DNA of 64,000 bases from Flemingiibacterium sp964603455 (GCA_964603455.1 CAZRVL010000004.1:1-64000), one strand, 5' to 3'. Positions 33,624 through 42,426 are shown, numbered from the stretch's first letter. Program-made: numbers and translations. Notes: generated from the letters alone by a model not told the origin.

Positions 33624-34441
33624 GGTATGACCTCATACGAAGGTGATAATTCTTTTGAATGAATATCACCGCAGATAAATGTCGGAATGTCTTTTTGTGC
33701 GACCGTCACAGAGCAGTCTGTATCACGAAGATACATTTGTGTGGTTGCCAAAGCCAATTCAGGTATATTATTTTCAGGAGAAAGGTGCGCTAAGATAATT
33801 CTCTTTGTTCCGTTTTCCGCAAGCTTTTTGGCAAAATCTGCAGCGATTTCGTTTGAAAGATGTCCGTTATCGGATAGTATACGTCGTTTCAATTCATACG
33901 GATATGATCCGCACAGTAGCATATTTTTATCATGGTTGGATTCGAGTACGATGTTTTTTACACCGTTTAATGCAGTCTCGACCTCACGACTTATATGACC
34001 TAAGTCAGTGGCAAGTGCAAACGAATCATGTCCTGCCGTCAATTTATATCCCACACTGCACGCGCTGTCGTGAGGAGTCTTGAAGGAGCTTATGGCGATA
34101 TTTCTCATTCGCAGTTCAAAGTTTGTTGGATGCACAGTAATGAGATCGGCGATCGAATGGTATTTTACAGATTTCATCATCTCTCTCGCCGAATTTTCAG
34201 TCATATGTATCGGGATATTATATTTTTTTGACATGGTTACAAGACCTGAGATATGATCAGAATGTTCATGTGTGATAAGGATCATTCCAAGCTTTGTTAT
34301 ATCCTCACCGATAGTCTTAAAGGCGTTTTCTATTTTTCGGCAGCTTATTCCGGCATCTATCAAAAGCATATCCTCGCCATATTTTACGAATACGGAGTTT
34401 CCTTTTGAGCTTGATGCCAATGTGTATGCAGTTAAATTCAT
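33617..34441 (-). CDS. walJ: MBL-fold metallohydrolase (YycJ/WalJ-like)
   Basis: The 274-residue metallo-beta-lactamase-fold protein starts TAYTLASSSKGNSVFV and has the metal motif THEHSDH, with later ligands in the THDSA-type block (KTPHDSACSVGYKL), LATDLG and ILAHLS. In B. subtilis YycJ (WalJ) is a 5'-exonuclease encoded next to walRK; here it pairs with rlmH, which is often its neighbour in Clostridia. It is probably a cytoplasmic nuclease in replication or repair. No clear ribosome site precedes the ATG. Confidence 0.88.
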   Translation of the reverse strand: MNLTAYTLASSSKGNSVFVKYGEDMLLIDAGISCRKIENAFKTIGEDITKLGMILITHEHSDHISGLVTMSKKYNIPIHMTENSAREMMKSVKYHSIADLITVHPTNFELRMRNIAISSFKTPHDSACSVGYKLTAGHDSFALATDLGHISREVETALNGVKNIVLESNHDKNMLLCGSYPYELKRRILSDNGHLSNEIAADFAKKLAENGTKRIILAHLSPENNIPELALATTQMYLRDTDCSVTVAQKDIPTFICGDIHSKELSPSYEVIPC

Positions 34442-34445
34442 ATTA

Positions 34446-34916
34446 TTATTGGTTAGGACTCAGGAAACTGAGTATGGTTTTTAGCGTGTCTCCGTAAAAA
34501 AGCCAGACAATATCAAGTAGCATGGCTAGCATGAGCGGTGTCAGCACCATCATGAGCTTTTTTGCGATCAGACGGTGGCGGTTCAGCTTTGCGCATAATT
34601 CAACGGCTTCTTCTTTTGAAATGTCTTTACGAAGCATATCAGGTGTAAAATCCTTTTTCGAGAATCCGTGATTCAAAAGAATTACCGCTCCTGCGAGAAT
34701 AGTGACAATACTGAACATAATGAGCATTGTAACGCTGAACTCGACTCCTATAGATGCCTCATAGCTCAAAAGAGCCTCATACACGGTAAATGCTGCCAGA
34801 GTTGACAGAAAAAGTGTAAGCACTCGCTTTTTATTGAGTGCTTTCAGCTTTTTTTTGACCTCCCTCACCGATTCGGGCGAATAAGTGAGGGAGGAATTTT
34901 TCTTTTTCTTTGGCAT
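34446..34916 (-). CDS. Small membrane protein, unknown
   Basis: The 156-residue protein has a lysine-rich cytoplasmic start (MPKKKKNSS), a charged helix (about 20-32), and three hydrophobic segments near residues 33-52, 60-82 and 118-142, with a cytoplasmic loop between the last two. I recognise no family. The ATG immediately follows the TAA of galK without a visible ribosome site, so it is probably translated by re-initiation. walJ begins four bases downstream. Confidence 0.7.
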   Translation of the reverse strand: MPKKKKNSSLTYSPESVREVKKKLKALNKKRVLTLFLSTLAAFTVYEALLSYEASIGVEFSVTMLIMFSIVTILAGAVILLNHGFSKKDFTPDMLRKDISKEEAVELCAKLNRHRLIAKKLMMVLTPLMLAMLLDIVWLFYGDTLKTILSFLSPNQ

Positions 34917-36197
34917 TTACTGAATGCGTATTGCGCCGTAAGGACGAACCTTCAGTTCGGTAGTTGCGCCTTCGCCGAATGCCGAATCGAGAGCTTTCTT
35001 GAATGCAGGAACATCCTCGGTCTTGACAAATGCCTGTATAGTTCCGGCAAATCCGCCGCCGTGTACACGATATGCGGCATTCTTGCCTTTGAGAGCATTT
35101 TCGGCTACGCAGAGGGCGAGAGAAAGTCCCTGCTCCTCAACGTTTTTGACGGTATATACATTCTGGAGATATTTGAAGCTGGAATTTCCGGATGCCATAA
35201 CTCCTTTGAAGAAACCATCTATATCGCCGTTTTTGAGAGCTTCAGTCTGTGCAGTTACGCGGTCATTTTCGTTTTCAAAATGGATCGCACGCATTATTGC
35301 ACGGTCTCCGGCGACCTCACGGAGCTTGGGAATATTGGAAAGTATTTCATCGAGAGATACTTCACGAAGAACCTGCTTGCCGAAATATGCGGCGATTTTC
35401 TTCATTTCAGCCGGAACAGAGGCATAATCCTCGTTGAGGTCTGCGTGGTTTCCGCCGGTATTGACTATGCAAAGCGAATAACCTGCCGCTGTAAGGTCAA
35501 ACGGAAGCTTTTCTATGATAGGCTCCTTCGGGTTCTTAAAGTCTATTGCAACAAATCCGCCGACTGCGCATGCGGTCTGATCCATGAGTCCGGAAGGCTT
35601 GCCGAAGAATACATTCTCGGAATACTGGGCGATCTTTGCAATCTCAGCATTTTCGACAGCTCCGGCATTGTAGAATCCATTGAGAATGAGTCCTACCATA
35701 TCTTCGAATGCAGCAGAGGAAGAAAGTCCAGAACCTTTGAAAACATTGGATGTCGTATAAGCATCATAACCGCCGACTTTGTGACCGTACTTGAGGAATC
35801 CGCTGCACATTCCGGATATAATGGATTTTGATGTGTAGAACAGAGCTTCATCAACTGCCGGAGCGGTAATATCGACTTCATCGATCGGGAAACCCTCGGA
35901 TTTGATGTTTATGCGGAGATCATCACGCGGCGACGCGGCTGCGATGATGTCAAGATTTATTGATGCAGCAAGAACTTTGCCGTGATTATGGTCTGTGTGG
36001 TTTCCGGAGATCTCACTTCTTCCGGCGACCGAGAAGAGCGAAATTTCGCGGTCTGCTCCGAAGAGGTTTGCGAATTCATTTACTGTCGAGATATAACGAA
36101 CCTTCTGAGCTGCGATATTTTCTGCACCATAAAGAGTAGTGAATATCTCGTTGTATTTGCCGTTCTCTATAGCGGCTATTATTTCTTTTGCATTCAT
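34917..36197 (-). CDS. galK: Galactokinase, divergent Clostridial type
   Basis: The 426-residue GHMP kinase should phosphorylate galactose or a related sugar at C1. It has the ATP loop VFKGSGLSSSAAFE (family pattern P-x3-GLSSS), a C-terminal RVHGGGFAGTIQAF, and an N-terminal sugar site at residues 59-70 reading GRSEISGNHTDH where classical galactokinases have GR-x-N-x-IGEHTDY. The catalytic glutamate position is thus Asn and the Tyr is His. Such variants are widespread in Clostridia and are annotated as galactokinase, but the substrate is not certain. ATG overlaps the cinA stop (ATGA), with AGGAG in the end of cinA. Confidence 0.82.
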   Translation of the reverse strand: MNAKEIIAAIENGKYNEIFTTLYGAENIAAQKVRYISTVNEFANLFGADREISLFSVAGRSEISGNHTDHNHGKVLAASINLDIIAAASPRDDLRINIKSEGFPIDEVDITAPAVDEALFYTSKSIISGMCSGFLKYGHKVGGYDAYTTSNVFKGSGLSSSAAFEDMVGLILNGFYNAGAVENAEIAKIAQYSENVFFGKPSGLMDQTACAVGGFVAIDFKNPKEPIIEKLPFDLTAAGYSLCIVNTGGNHADLNEDYASVPAEMKKIAAYFGKQVLREVSLDEILSNIPKLREVAGDRAIMRAIHFENENDRVTAQTEALKNGDIDGFFKGVMASGNSSFKYLQNVYTVKNVEEQGLSLALCVAENALKGKNAAYRVHGGGFAGTIQAFVKTEDVPAFKKALDSAFGEGATTELKVRPYGAIRIQ

Positions 36198-37480
36198 GAT
36201 GTTGCTCCTTTTGATAGATCAATGTTTTTTATTGCTTGCAATGCTAAATGAAGTGCGTTTGATGCAGACACATAACGCACATATTCGCGTGTTGCGAGGT
36301 CGTTTCCGATATGAAGCTCTCGGACATATTCAAACTTGTCGGTTGAAACTCCGACGAATACAGTTCCTACCGGCTTCTCGGGTGTTCCGCCTGTAGGTCC
36401 GGCAATTCCCGTGGTCGATATTCCTATGTCTGCACCGAATAGTTTACGGACTCCGCGTGCCATTTCAATTGCTGTCTGCTTTGAGACAGCTCCGTATGTG
36501 GATAATGTTTCACGTGAAACATTTACGAATTGCTCTTTAACTCTGTTTGCATATGTGACAATGCTTCCATCGAGAATTTCGCTCGAACCGCTGACATTTG
36601 TTATTCGTTTTGCAACATATCCGCCAGTGCATGATTCTGCACAGGCTATGTGAAGTGAATTTTTCAACAGCTCTGCGACAAGTGCCTCTTCTACCGAGCT
36701 GTTGTCGATGCCGTAAATATATTTTCCTACATCGGTAGAATAAATATATTTGATCATCTTTTCACATTTTTCTCGACACTCATCCTCGGTGCTTCCCTTT
36801 GACGTTATCCTGATCTGGACTTCTCCTTCTTTTGCATAAGGTGCAACTGTCGGATCAGCTGAATTTACCATAACGTCATGCAGTATGGATTCGACTTTTG
36901 ATTCGCCGATTCCAAGGATATTCAGAGTCTTTGAGAAAAGCTTTGACTGAGTGAATCTTTTTAGATACGGTTCTACTTCTTCGTTGAACATTGGTTCACA
37001 TTCGGATGGTGGCCCCGGAAGAAATATTATGAGCTTGTTATTCTCAAAATCTTCTATTGCAGCTCCGGGGGCTGTACCGTAATTATTTTTGAAGATAGTC
37101 GAGCCTTTCGGCATATATGCCTGTTTTTTGTTGTTTTCGGTCAGTTCAAATCCGAACGCCTTTGCTCTGGCTGCGATCCTGTCAAGACTTTCTTTGTCTA
37201 AGACCAAATCTCGCTCCATTATTTTGGCGGCTGTCTCTTTAGAAAGATCATCGCAAGTCGGTCCGAGACCTCCGGTCATGATCACAAGATCTGCTCTGTC
37301 GAGAGCTTCTTTTATCGCAACCGAAAGTCTTTCGGAATTGTCTCCTACTGTTGTCTGCCTGTATTGTGCTATACCGATAGTAGCAAGACGTTTTGAAATA
37401 TACGCTGCATCTGTATTCACTATATCGCCGAGCAACAGTTCTGTTCCGACCGAAATTATTTCTGCATTTTTTATGAGCAT
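36194..37480 (-). CDS. cinA: CinA family protein (NMN amidohydrolase-like)
   Basis: The 428-residue protein has the N-terminal MoCF-like domain (IISVGTELLLGDIVNTDAA, MTGGLGPTCDDL; ADP-ribose pyrophosphatase in related enzymes) and the C-terminal CinA domain (CAESCTGGYVAKRIT, GIAGPTGGTPEKPVGTV; nicotinamide mononucleotide deamidase). It serves NAD salvage and repair; the competence name is historical. The coding region contains a perfect parS site next to an exact DnaA-box 9-mer, read through as VNVSRETLSTYG, so protein sequence here is constrained by DNA function. Confidence 0.93.
   Translation of the reverse strand: MLIKNAEIISVGTELLLGDIVNTDAAYISKRLATIGIAQYRQTTVGDNSERLSVAIKEALDRADLVIMTGGLGPTCDDLSKETAAKIMERDLVLDKESLDRIAARAKAFGFELTENNKKQAYMPKGSTIFKNNYGTAPGAAIEDFENNKLIIFLPGPPSECEPMFNEEVEPYLKRFTQSKLFSKTLNILGIGESKVESILHDVMVNSADPTVAPYAKEGEVQIRITSKGSTEDECREKCEKMIKYIYSTDVGKYIYGIDNSSVEEALVAELLKNSLHIACAESCTGGYVAKRITNVSGSSEILDGSIVTYANRVKEQFVNVSRETLSTYGAVSKQTAIEMARGVRKLFGADIGISTTGIAGPTGGTPEKPVGTVFVGVSTDKFEYVRELHIGNDLATREYVRYVSASNALHLALQAIKNIDLSKGATS
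36497..36521. promoter_or_regulatory. parS site 2 abutting a DnaA-box 9-mer
   Basis: TGTTTCACGTGAAACA (36506-36521) is a perfect parS palindrome inside cinA. Immediately left of it, with no gap, is TGTGGATAA (36497-36505), an exact DnaA-box sequence. ParB spreading from this site and from parS 1 (9 kb away) would cover the origin-proximal region. The direct junction of the two motifs may be chance, because both fall in a coding region. Confidence 0.93.
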
Positions 37481-37527
37481 AATGCTATGCCTCTTACAGT
37501 TAGTTTCTTAAATATACAATATCCTGA

Positions 37528-38412
37528 TCAGCCAACTATGTTCTTGACGAATTGCGCCGCAGCCGATGGTAGCGGTAGCTTTTTCGAATATGCCAAGAGA
37601 AATTTGCGTGGCGGAAGAGAGCTTTTGAGCTTTATCTTAAAAAGCTCTTCCTCTTCAAGATATTTTTTTGCAAAATCCTCGACTATACATGCTACTCCCA
37701 TTGACCGACGTGCAAATTCAAGCAAAAGATCGCTTGTTGCAAGCTCTATATCCGCACACAAGGTGTTTGGAAAGAAGAACTGGTCGGTATATCGTCGGGT
37801 CGATGTTTCGCTTCCTAGCAGTATCAGCGGTGCTTTGGCAAGCTCATCAAAGCTGACTTCGTGATCGAGGAGATCTGAAAATTTCTTTGTGCAGACAAAA
37901 ATATCTTGTATCTCTTTTACCGGGATCATTTCAAGTTCACGACAGTCAGCTTGAGTCACAGGCTCACTTATCACACAGAAATCGATAAGCCCCGAACGAA
38001 GTGCCTTCAGAGTCTGTGGTGTCGGTGCATTCGTCACAGCAAGCTTTACTTTTGGATGTGCTGCTCTGAAATTTTCGAGATGTTCGAGCAGAAAAAATCG
38101 TAAAGTCATGTCACTTGCTCCGACTCTCATAAGTCCGCTTTCAAGATCTGCTATCTCGCGTAGCCGGTTTTCACCCGATTCGATCTGCGCAAATCCGCGC
38201 TTAAGGTCTTCAAGAAGTGCTTGCCCCTCTATCGTCAATGTGAAGCCGCGGTTTGAACGTGCTATCAGCTTGACACCGAGGGATTTTTCAAGTTGTGCGA
38301 CCTTTCCGGACAATGCCGGTTGTGATATGTGCATATATTGCGCGGCTGCGGACAAGCTCGGATGACGTGTTAGCTCGACAAATGCAGCATACAGGTCGAG
38401 ATTTTGTATCAT
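37528..38412 (-). CDS. LysR family transcriptional regulator
   Basis: The 294-residue protein has the LysR helix-turn-helix (LSAAAQYMHISQPALSGKVAQLEKSL, residues about 18-45) followed by a LysR substrate-binding domain with two lobes (GLMRVGASDMT, FCVISEPVTQ, LLLEFARRSMGVACI). It would activate or repress genes on binding a small ligand. It sits between glyA and cinA on the minus strand, so the target is not obvious; LysR genes often control a divergent neighbour, but glyA is co-oriented and upstream. Confidence 0.9.
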   Translation of the reverse strand: MIQNLDLYAAFVELTRHPSLSAAAQYMHISQPALSGKVAQLEKSLGVKLIARSNRGFTLTIEGQALLEDLKRGFAQIESGENRLREIADLESGLMRVGASDMTLRFFLLEHLENFRAAHPKVKLAVTNAPTPQTLKALRSGLIDFCVISEPVTQADCRELEMIPVKEIQDIFVCTKKFSDLLDHEVSFDELAKAPLILLGSETSTRRYTDQFFFPNTLCADIELATSDLLLEFARRSMGVACIVEDFAKKYLEEEELFKIKLKSSLPPRKFLLAYSKKLPLPSAAAQFVKNIVG

Positions 38413-38438
38413 TTTTGAAAAGTTTTCGAATAACCGTA

Positions 38439-39686
38439 TCAGCCCTCGTAAAGCGGATACTTTTCACAGATCTTGGTTACTTCTGAGCGGATATAGTCTG
38501 CCGAATTATCAAAATCTGTTGCGGCGAGCTTGATGAGATGAGCGAGGTTCTTCATATCATCTTCCACAAGACCTCTTGAGGTCACAGCCGGAGTACCGAT
38601 TCTTACACCGCTGGTGATGAAGGGAGACTGAGGATCATTGGGAATTGCATTTTTATTTACGGTTATATAAACCTCATCGAGCTGATGCTCAAGCTGCTTT
38701 CCGGTGATACCCATTTTTCTGAGGTCGAGCAGCATAAGATGATTGTCTGTACCGCCTGACAAAAGATCGAAGCCTTCGGAGATCAGCGAATCGGCTAAGA
38801 CCTTTGCGTTTTTGACTATCTGAGTCTGATATTCCTTGAATTCCGGCTTCAGAGCTTCACCAAAGCATACTGCCTTTGCGGCAATTATGTGCATGAGCGG
38901 ACCGCCCTGTGTTCCGGGGAATACAGCCTTATTGATTGCCTTTGCGAGCTCTTCACGGCAGAGTATCATTCCGCCGCGAGGACCTCTGAGGGTTTTATGC
39001 GTGGTAGTTGTGACGACATCGGCATACGGTACCGGAGACGGATGAAGACCCGCTGCAACGAGTCCGGCGATATGAGCCATATCGACCATGAGATATGCTC
39101 CGACACTCTTTGCTATCTCAGAGAGACGTTTGAAATCAATTATGCGCGGATATGCGGACGCTCCCGCAACGATAAGCTTAGGCTTGTGCTCTTTTGCAAG
39201 AAATTCCACCTTATCATAATCGATCATGCTGGTGTCCTCTTCGACACCGTAAGGAACAAAATTGTAGAGCATTCCGGAGATGTTTACCGGGCTGCCGTGA
39301 GTGAGATGTCCACCGTGAGCGAGGTTCATGCCGAGCACGGTATCACCTGGCTTTAGGAGCGCGAGATATACAGCTGTGTTTGCCTGCGCACCAGAATGAG
39401 GCTGAACATTTGCATGCTCTGCGCCAAACAGCTTCTTTGCACGCTCTATCGCGATGTTTTCGGCAATATCGACACATTCGCAACCACCATAGTAACGCTT
39501 GGACGGATAACCCTCGGCATACTTATTGGTGAGGACAGTTCCCATCGCTGCCATTACAGCAGGCGAAACTACGTTCTCAGAGGCGATAAGTTCGAGTCCA
39601 CGCTGCTGACGGTGATATTCCTTGAAAACAGCGTCACCGATCTCAGGATCGAATTTTTTGATAAATTCCATATTTTCAATAACCAT
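38439..39686 (-). CDS. glyA: Serine hydroxymethyltransferase
   Basis: The 415-residue PLP enzyme interconverts serine and glycine with tetrahydrofolate and supplies one-carbon units. The active-site lysine lies in VVTTTTHKTLRGPRGG, and the start MEFIKKFDPEIGDAVFKEYHRQQ and ELIASENVVSPAV are typical. Start ATG 39686 is preceded by AGGAG; a longer in-frame extension has no site and is not conserved. It is the most promoter-proximal gene of the 39.7-37.5 kb minus-strand run. Confidence 0.96.
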   Translation of the reverse strand: MVIENMEFIKKFDPEIGDAVFKEYHRQQRGLELIASENVVSPAVMAAMGTVLTNKYAEGYPSKRYYGGCECVDIAENIAIERAKKLFGAEHANVQPHSGAQANTAVYLALLKPGDTVLGMNLAHGGHLTHGSPVNISGMLYNFVPYGVEEDTSMIDYDKVEFLAKEHKPKLIVAGASAYPRIIDFKRLSEIAKSVGAYLMVDMAHIAGLVAAGLHPSPVPYADVVTTTTHKTLRGPRGGMILCREELAKAINKAVFPGTQGGPLMHIIAAKAVCFGEALKPEFKEYQTQIVKNAKVLADSLISEGFDLLSGGTDNHLMLLDLRKMGITGKQLEHQLDEVYITVNKNAIPNDPQSPFITSGVRIGTPAVTSRGLVEDDMKNLAHLIKLAATDFDNSADYIRSEVTKICEKYPLYEG

Positions 39687-39831
39687 GATAATTTTCTCCT
39701 GTATAAAAAAATATCTGTGTCTCTTATTATACAATATTCGGGAAGAAAATACAATAGCAATTTTGTTAAAAATTAAAGGTATATAAAAATTTGTTGTTTA
39801 TTATGAGATGGTAAATTTTTATGTGGGGGTA

Positions 39832-40151
39832 TTTACAAATCGGACTGAATGTGGTATAATAAATATCGTTGATACTGCCGACTGTTATTTTTCAGTGAAA
39901 AGTTTCGACAGCACCGGCTTTGTGTGATTCATTGTCATTTTTGACGAACGATTTAATGTTCAAATGTTAAAATGCAACGTATTCTTCTGTAAAACGAGGT
40001 GAAGTTTTAACATTCGCTTCCATATAGTGGAATTTAAACCTATATCTGGGAGAATATTGTGGCGTACATATTTATAAATTGTAAAAAAACATTTTTTGGT
40101 AGAAAAATGTTGTTGTTGGTATTGACAATCCGCACAAATTTGTGGTATTAT
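39832..40151 (+). promoter_or_regulatory. Tandem promoters in the 606-base gap before the MinD-like gene
   Basis: The gap between glyA and the MinD-like gene has no convincing ORF. It holds two plus-strand promoters: TTTACA (39832-39837) with TATAAT (39855-39860) at 17 bases, and TTGACA (40122-40127) with an extended TGGTATTAT (-10 at 40146-40151) at 18 bases. The upstream promoter would give a leader of about 425 bases, with small hairpins (ACTG/CAGT near 39885, GTCA/TGAC near 39940). I could not assign a known RNA or riboswitch. Confidence 0.65.
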
Positions 40152-40292
40152 ATTAATGTGACATTGGCGGAATCGTTTTATGTAATGATAAGTTTTTTAT
40201 TGCATTATTATCCGAGTTAGTTTGTGTCACAAATTTTTAACACTATTGTTAACATTTTCGCAGATATTGCGTTTGTTCACCGGGGGAAAACG

Positions 40293-41108
40293 ATGGGACA
40301 GGATAACGAAGCTTTATCGTCCGGCAGACCAAGATATATTCTCATCACCTCCTGCAAAGGCGGCGTAGGCAAATCTACCTGTGCCGTGAATATTGCGGCG
40401 GCTTTGGCACTTCGCGGAATGCGTGTGCTTCTGTGCGACTGTGATTTTGATATGCGCTGTTTGGATCTTATGCTCGGCATTGAAAATGAAGTACTGTATG
40501 ATCTGTATGACATAGCAGTAGGACGAATATCGGCTGATAAAGCAATAATGAAGGTCGAGCGTATTGAAGGACTTGATTTTATCGCCGCACCTTTTCACGG
40601 CGGTTCTGAGCTTCGTTCTGAAATGCTTAAAAAAGTGTTTATGGAAGCAGCCGATCACGGAAGGTATGATTATATACTGTTTGACACTCCGGGAGCTTTG
40701 GTTTCGGACGAGCTGCTTGAAATGGGTCTTGCGGATATGGCAATGATAGTTGCTTCGCATCAGCCTACAAGTCTTCGAGCTGCCGATAAAACGGGAGAAT
40801 ATCTGGCAAAATGGCAGATAAATGAACAGCGGCTCATTATAAACAGCTTTGATCTCGATGCTGCGATAAAACAAAAAAGACCGGGAATAAATGAGATCAT
40901 TGACCGTACCTTTATCAGGCTGGGAGGGATCGTTCCATACGACCGAATGCTTATGTTGACGGCTGAAAACGGTGAGCTTATAAGAGATGGGAACACCTTT
41001 GCGGCTTTTGATAATATAGCCTGCCGCATTATGGGACGATATGTACCGCTTTTTGAAAATTTCAAGGGATTTTCCGCACGGCGCAAGGTAAAAAAGCTGC
41101 TCGGATAG
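40293..41108 (+). CDS. MinD/ParA-like ATPase
   Basis: The 271-residue deviant-Walker ATPase has ITSCKGGVGKSTCAVNIAAAL, then DCDFDMRCLDLMLG, and the Walker B region ILFDTPGAL. The DMRCLDLMLG pattern is MinD-like. The C-terminus (KGFSARRKVKKLLG) could be an amphipathic membrane helix as in MinD. Neither MinC nor MinE is nearby, so it may be an orphan or have its partner elsewhere. ATG 40293 follows CGGGGGAA; an upstream GTG in frame adds 23 hydrophobic residues without a good site. Confidence 0.82.
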   Translation: MGQDNEALSSGRPRYILITSCKGGVGKSTCAVNIAAALALRGMRVLLCDCDFDMRCLDLMLGIENEVLYDLYDIAVGRISADKAIMKVERIEGLDFIAAPFHGGSELRSEMLKKVFMEAADHGRYDYILFDTPGALVSDELLEMGLADMAMIVASHQPTSLRAADKTGEYLAKWQINEQRLIINSFDLDAAIKQKRPGINEIIDRTFIRLGGIVPYDRMLMLTAENGELIRDGNTFAAFDNIACRIMGRYVPLFENFKGFSARRKVKKLLG

Positions 41109-41157
41109 ATTCCGAAAGTATGATTTGTTGTGATATTAACGAAAGGATTTGATATAA

Positions 41158-41580
41158 ATGGAAATCGCTATCATCGCTGACGACAAGAAAAAAGAACTTA
41201 TGACGCAGTTCTGCATCGCTTACTGCGGCATCCTTGCAAAGCATAATCTGTGTGCTACCGGTATCACCGGAAAGTACATATCGGAGGCTACCGGTCTGAA
41301 GATCGAAAGACTTCTTTCGGGAGCTCACGGCGGCGCACAGCAGATAACATCGCGTGTCGCTTATAATGAGATCGATCTGCTCATATATTTCCGCGATACC
41401 TCCAAGGATATTGTATTCAACGAGGAAGAGTACAGTCTGCTTCGTATGTGTGACGTTTACAATGTTCCGGTCGCGACTAATATCGCTACCGCAGAGGTTC
41501 TGGTAACAGCTCTCGAAAACGGCGGTCTCGACTGGCGCGAGATCGTAAATCCGAGATCCGATTACAATCATAAGGCATGA
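41158..41580 (+). CDS. Methylglyoxal synthase homologue lacking catalytic residues
   Basis: The 140-residue protein aligns over its length with methylglyoxal synthase (ADDKKKELM, CATGITGKYISEATGL, AYNEIDLLIYFRD, NVPVATNIATAE). Compared with E. coli MgsA, His19 is Asp8, the catalytic Asp71 of GGDQQ is Ala60 (GGAQQ), His98 is Phe87 and Asp101 is Glu90. It should not convert dihydroxyacetone phosphate to methylglyoxal in the usual way and may have become a sensor of phosphate or a sugar phosphate. AAAGGA precedes the ATG. It lies between the MinD-like gene and an esterase. Confidence 0.85.
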   Translation: MEIAIIADDKKKELMTQFCIAYCGILAKHNLCATGITGKYISEATGLKIERLLSGAHGGAQQITSRVAYNEIDLLIYFRDTSKDIVFNEEEYSLLRMCDVYNVPVATNIATAEVLVTALENGGLDWREIVNPRSDYNHKA

Positions 41581-41598
41581 TCTTCGGAGGCTGATTTT

Positions 41599-42420
41599 AT
41601 GACATTTTTGACTGAGACCATCACAGCCGGTGGCGTTAGTGTGCCGCTTCGCTGCTATATCCCGGATGTTTGCGGAAGAACTTATTATGCGGGAAAGAGA
41701 CCTGCCGTAATTATTTTTCCGGGCGGAGGATACGGCTTTACATATTCCGGAGAAGCTGAGCCTATTGCGATGAAATATGCGGCTGACGGTATATGCGCGT
41801 TTATACTCGATTACAGCTGTACTCCGGTACACTTCCCCATTCCGCAGCTGCAGGCCTTTAAGGCGATCAGATTCGTGCGTGAAAATGCCGAAAGATTCGG
41901 TATTCGTGCGGACAGCATAGCAACGACGGGATTTTCCGCCGGCGGTCATTTGTGTTCATGCACCGGAACGCTTTGGAACAAATTTGATGAATATTTCAAG
42001 GTTGAAGGAATGGACGATGTGGATAACCGTATGTATCGTCCAGATAAAATACTGCTCTGCTATCCTGTAATACTTTCGAGCGGAAAATTCGCTCATATCG
42101 GTTCGTTTAACAATCTGCTCGGTGAAAAGGTGAATGATTCCGCGCTTATCGAGCTTTTGTCCACAGACAAGCAGATAGATGATGAAACACCGCCGACATT
42201 TATTTGGCATACGAGCGAGGACAACGGTGTTCCGCCGGTGAACAGTTACAAATTTGCGCTCGGTCTTGCAGAACGCTGTATTCCGTGTGAGGTTCACGTA
42301 TATTTTCACGGTTCTCATGGACTTTGCCTTGGAACTTGTGTTACCGATGAACGTGAATTCAATGCTCCACATGAAGTATCCGAGTGGATATATAAAGCTA
42401 TCAAGTTTATTTACGCATAA
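41599..42420 (+). CDS. Alpha/beta hydrolase (acetyl esterase type)
   Basis: The 273-residue enzyme has an oxyanion block FPGGGYGFTYSGEAEP, the nucleophile elbow GFSAGGH, an acid near HTSEDNGVPPVNS and the catalytic histidine in HGSHGLCLG, the layout of acetyl-xylan and related esterases. No signal peptide is present, so it acts in the cytoplasm, perhaps deacetylating imported oligosaccharides. GGAGG precedes the ATG, 18 bases after the MGS-like gene. A terminator follows. Confidence 0.88.
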   Translation: MTFLTETITAGGVSVPLRCYIPDVCGRTYYAGKRPAVIIFPGGGYGFTYSGEAEPIAMKYAADGICAFILDYSCTPVHFPIPQLQAFKAIRFVRENAERFGIRADSIATTGFSAGGHLCSCTGTLWNKFDEYFKVEGMDDVDNRMYRPDKILLCYPVILSSGKFAHIGSFNNLLGEKVNDSALIELLSTDKQIDDETPPTFIWHTSEDNGVPPVNSYKFALGLAERCIPCEVHVYFHGSHGLCLGTCVTDEREFNAPHEVSEWIYKAIKFIYA

Positions 42421-42426
42421 TATTTT

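Noticed and set aside
42018..42026. Exact DnaA-box 9-mer in the esterase gene
   Set aside because: A single isolated 9-mer inside a coding region, 27 kb from the origin, can occur by chance in 64 kb.
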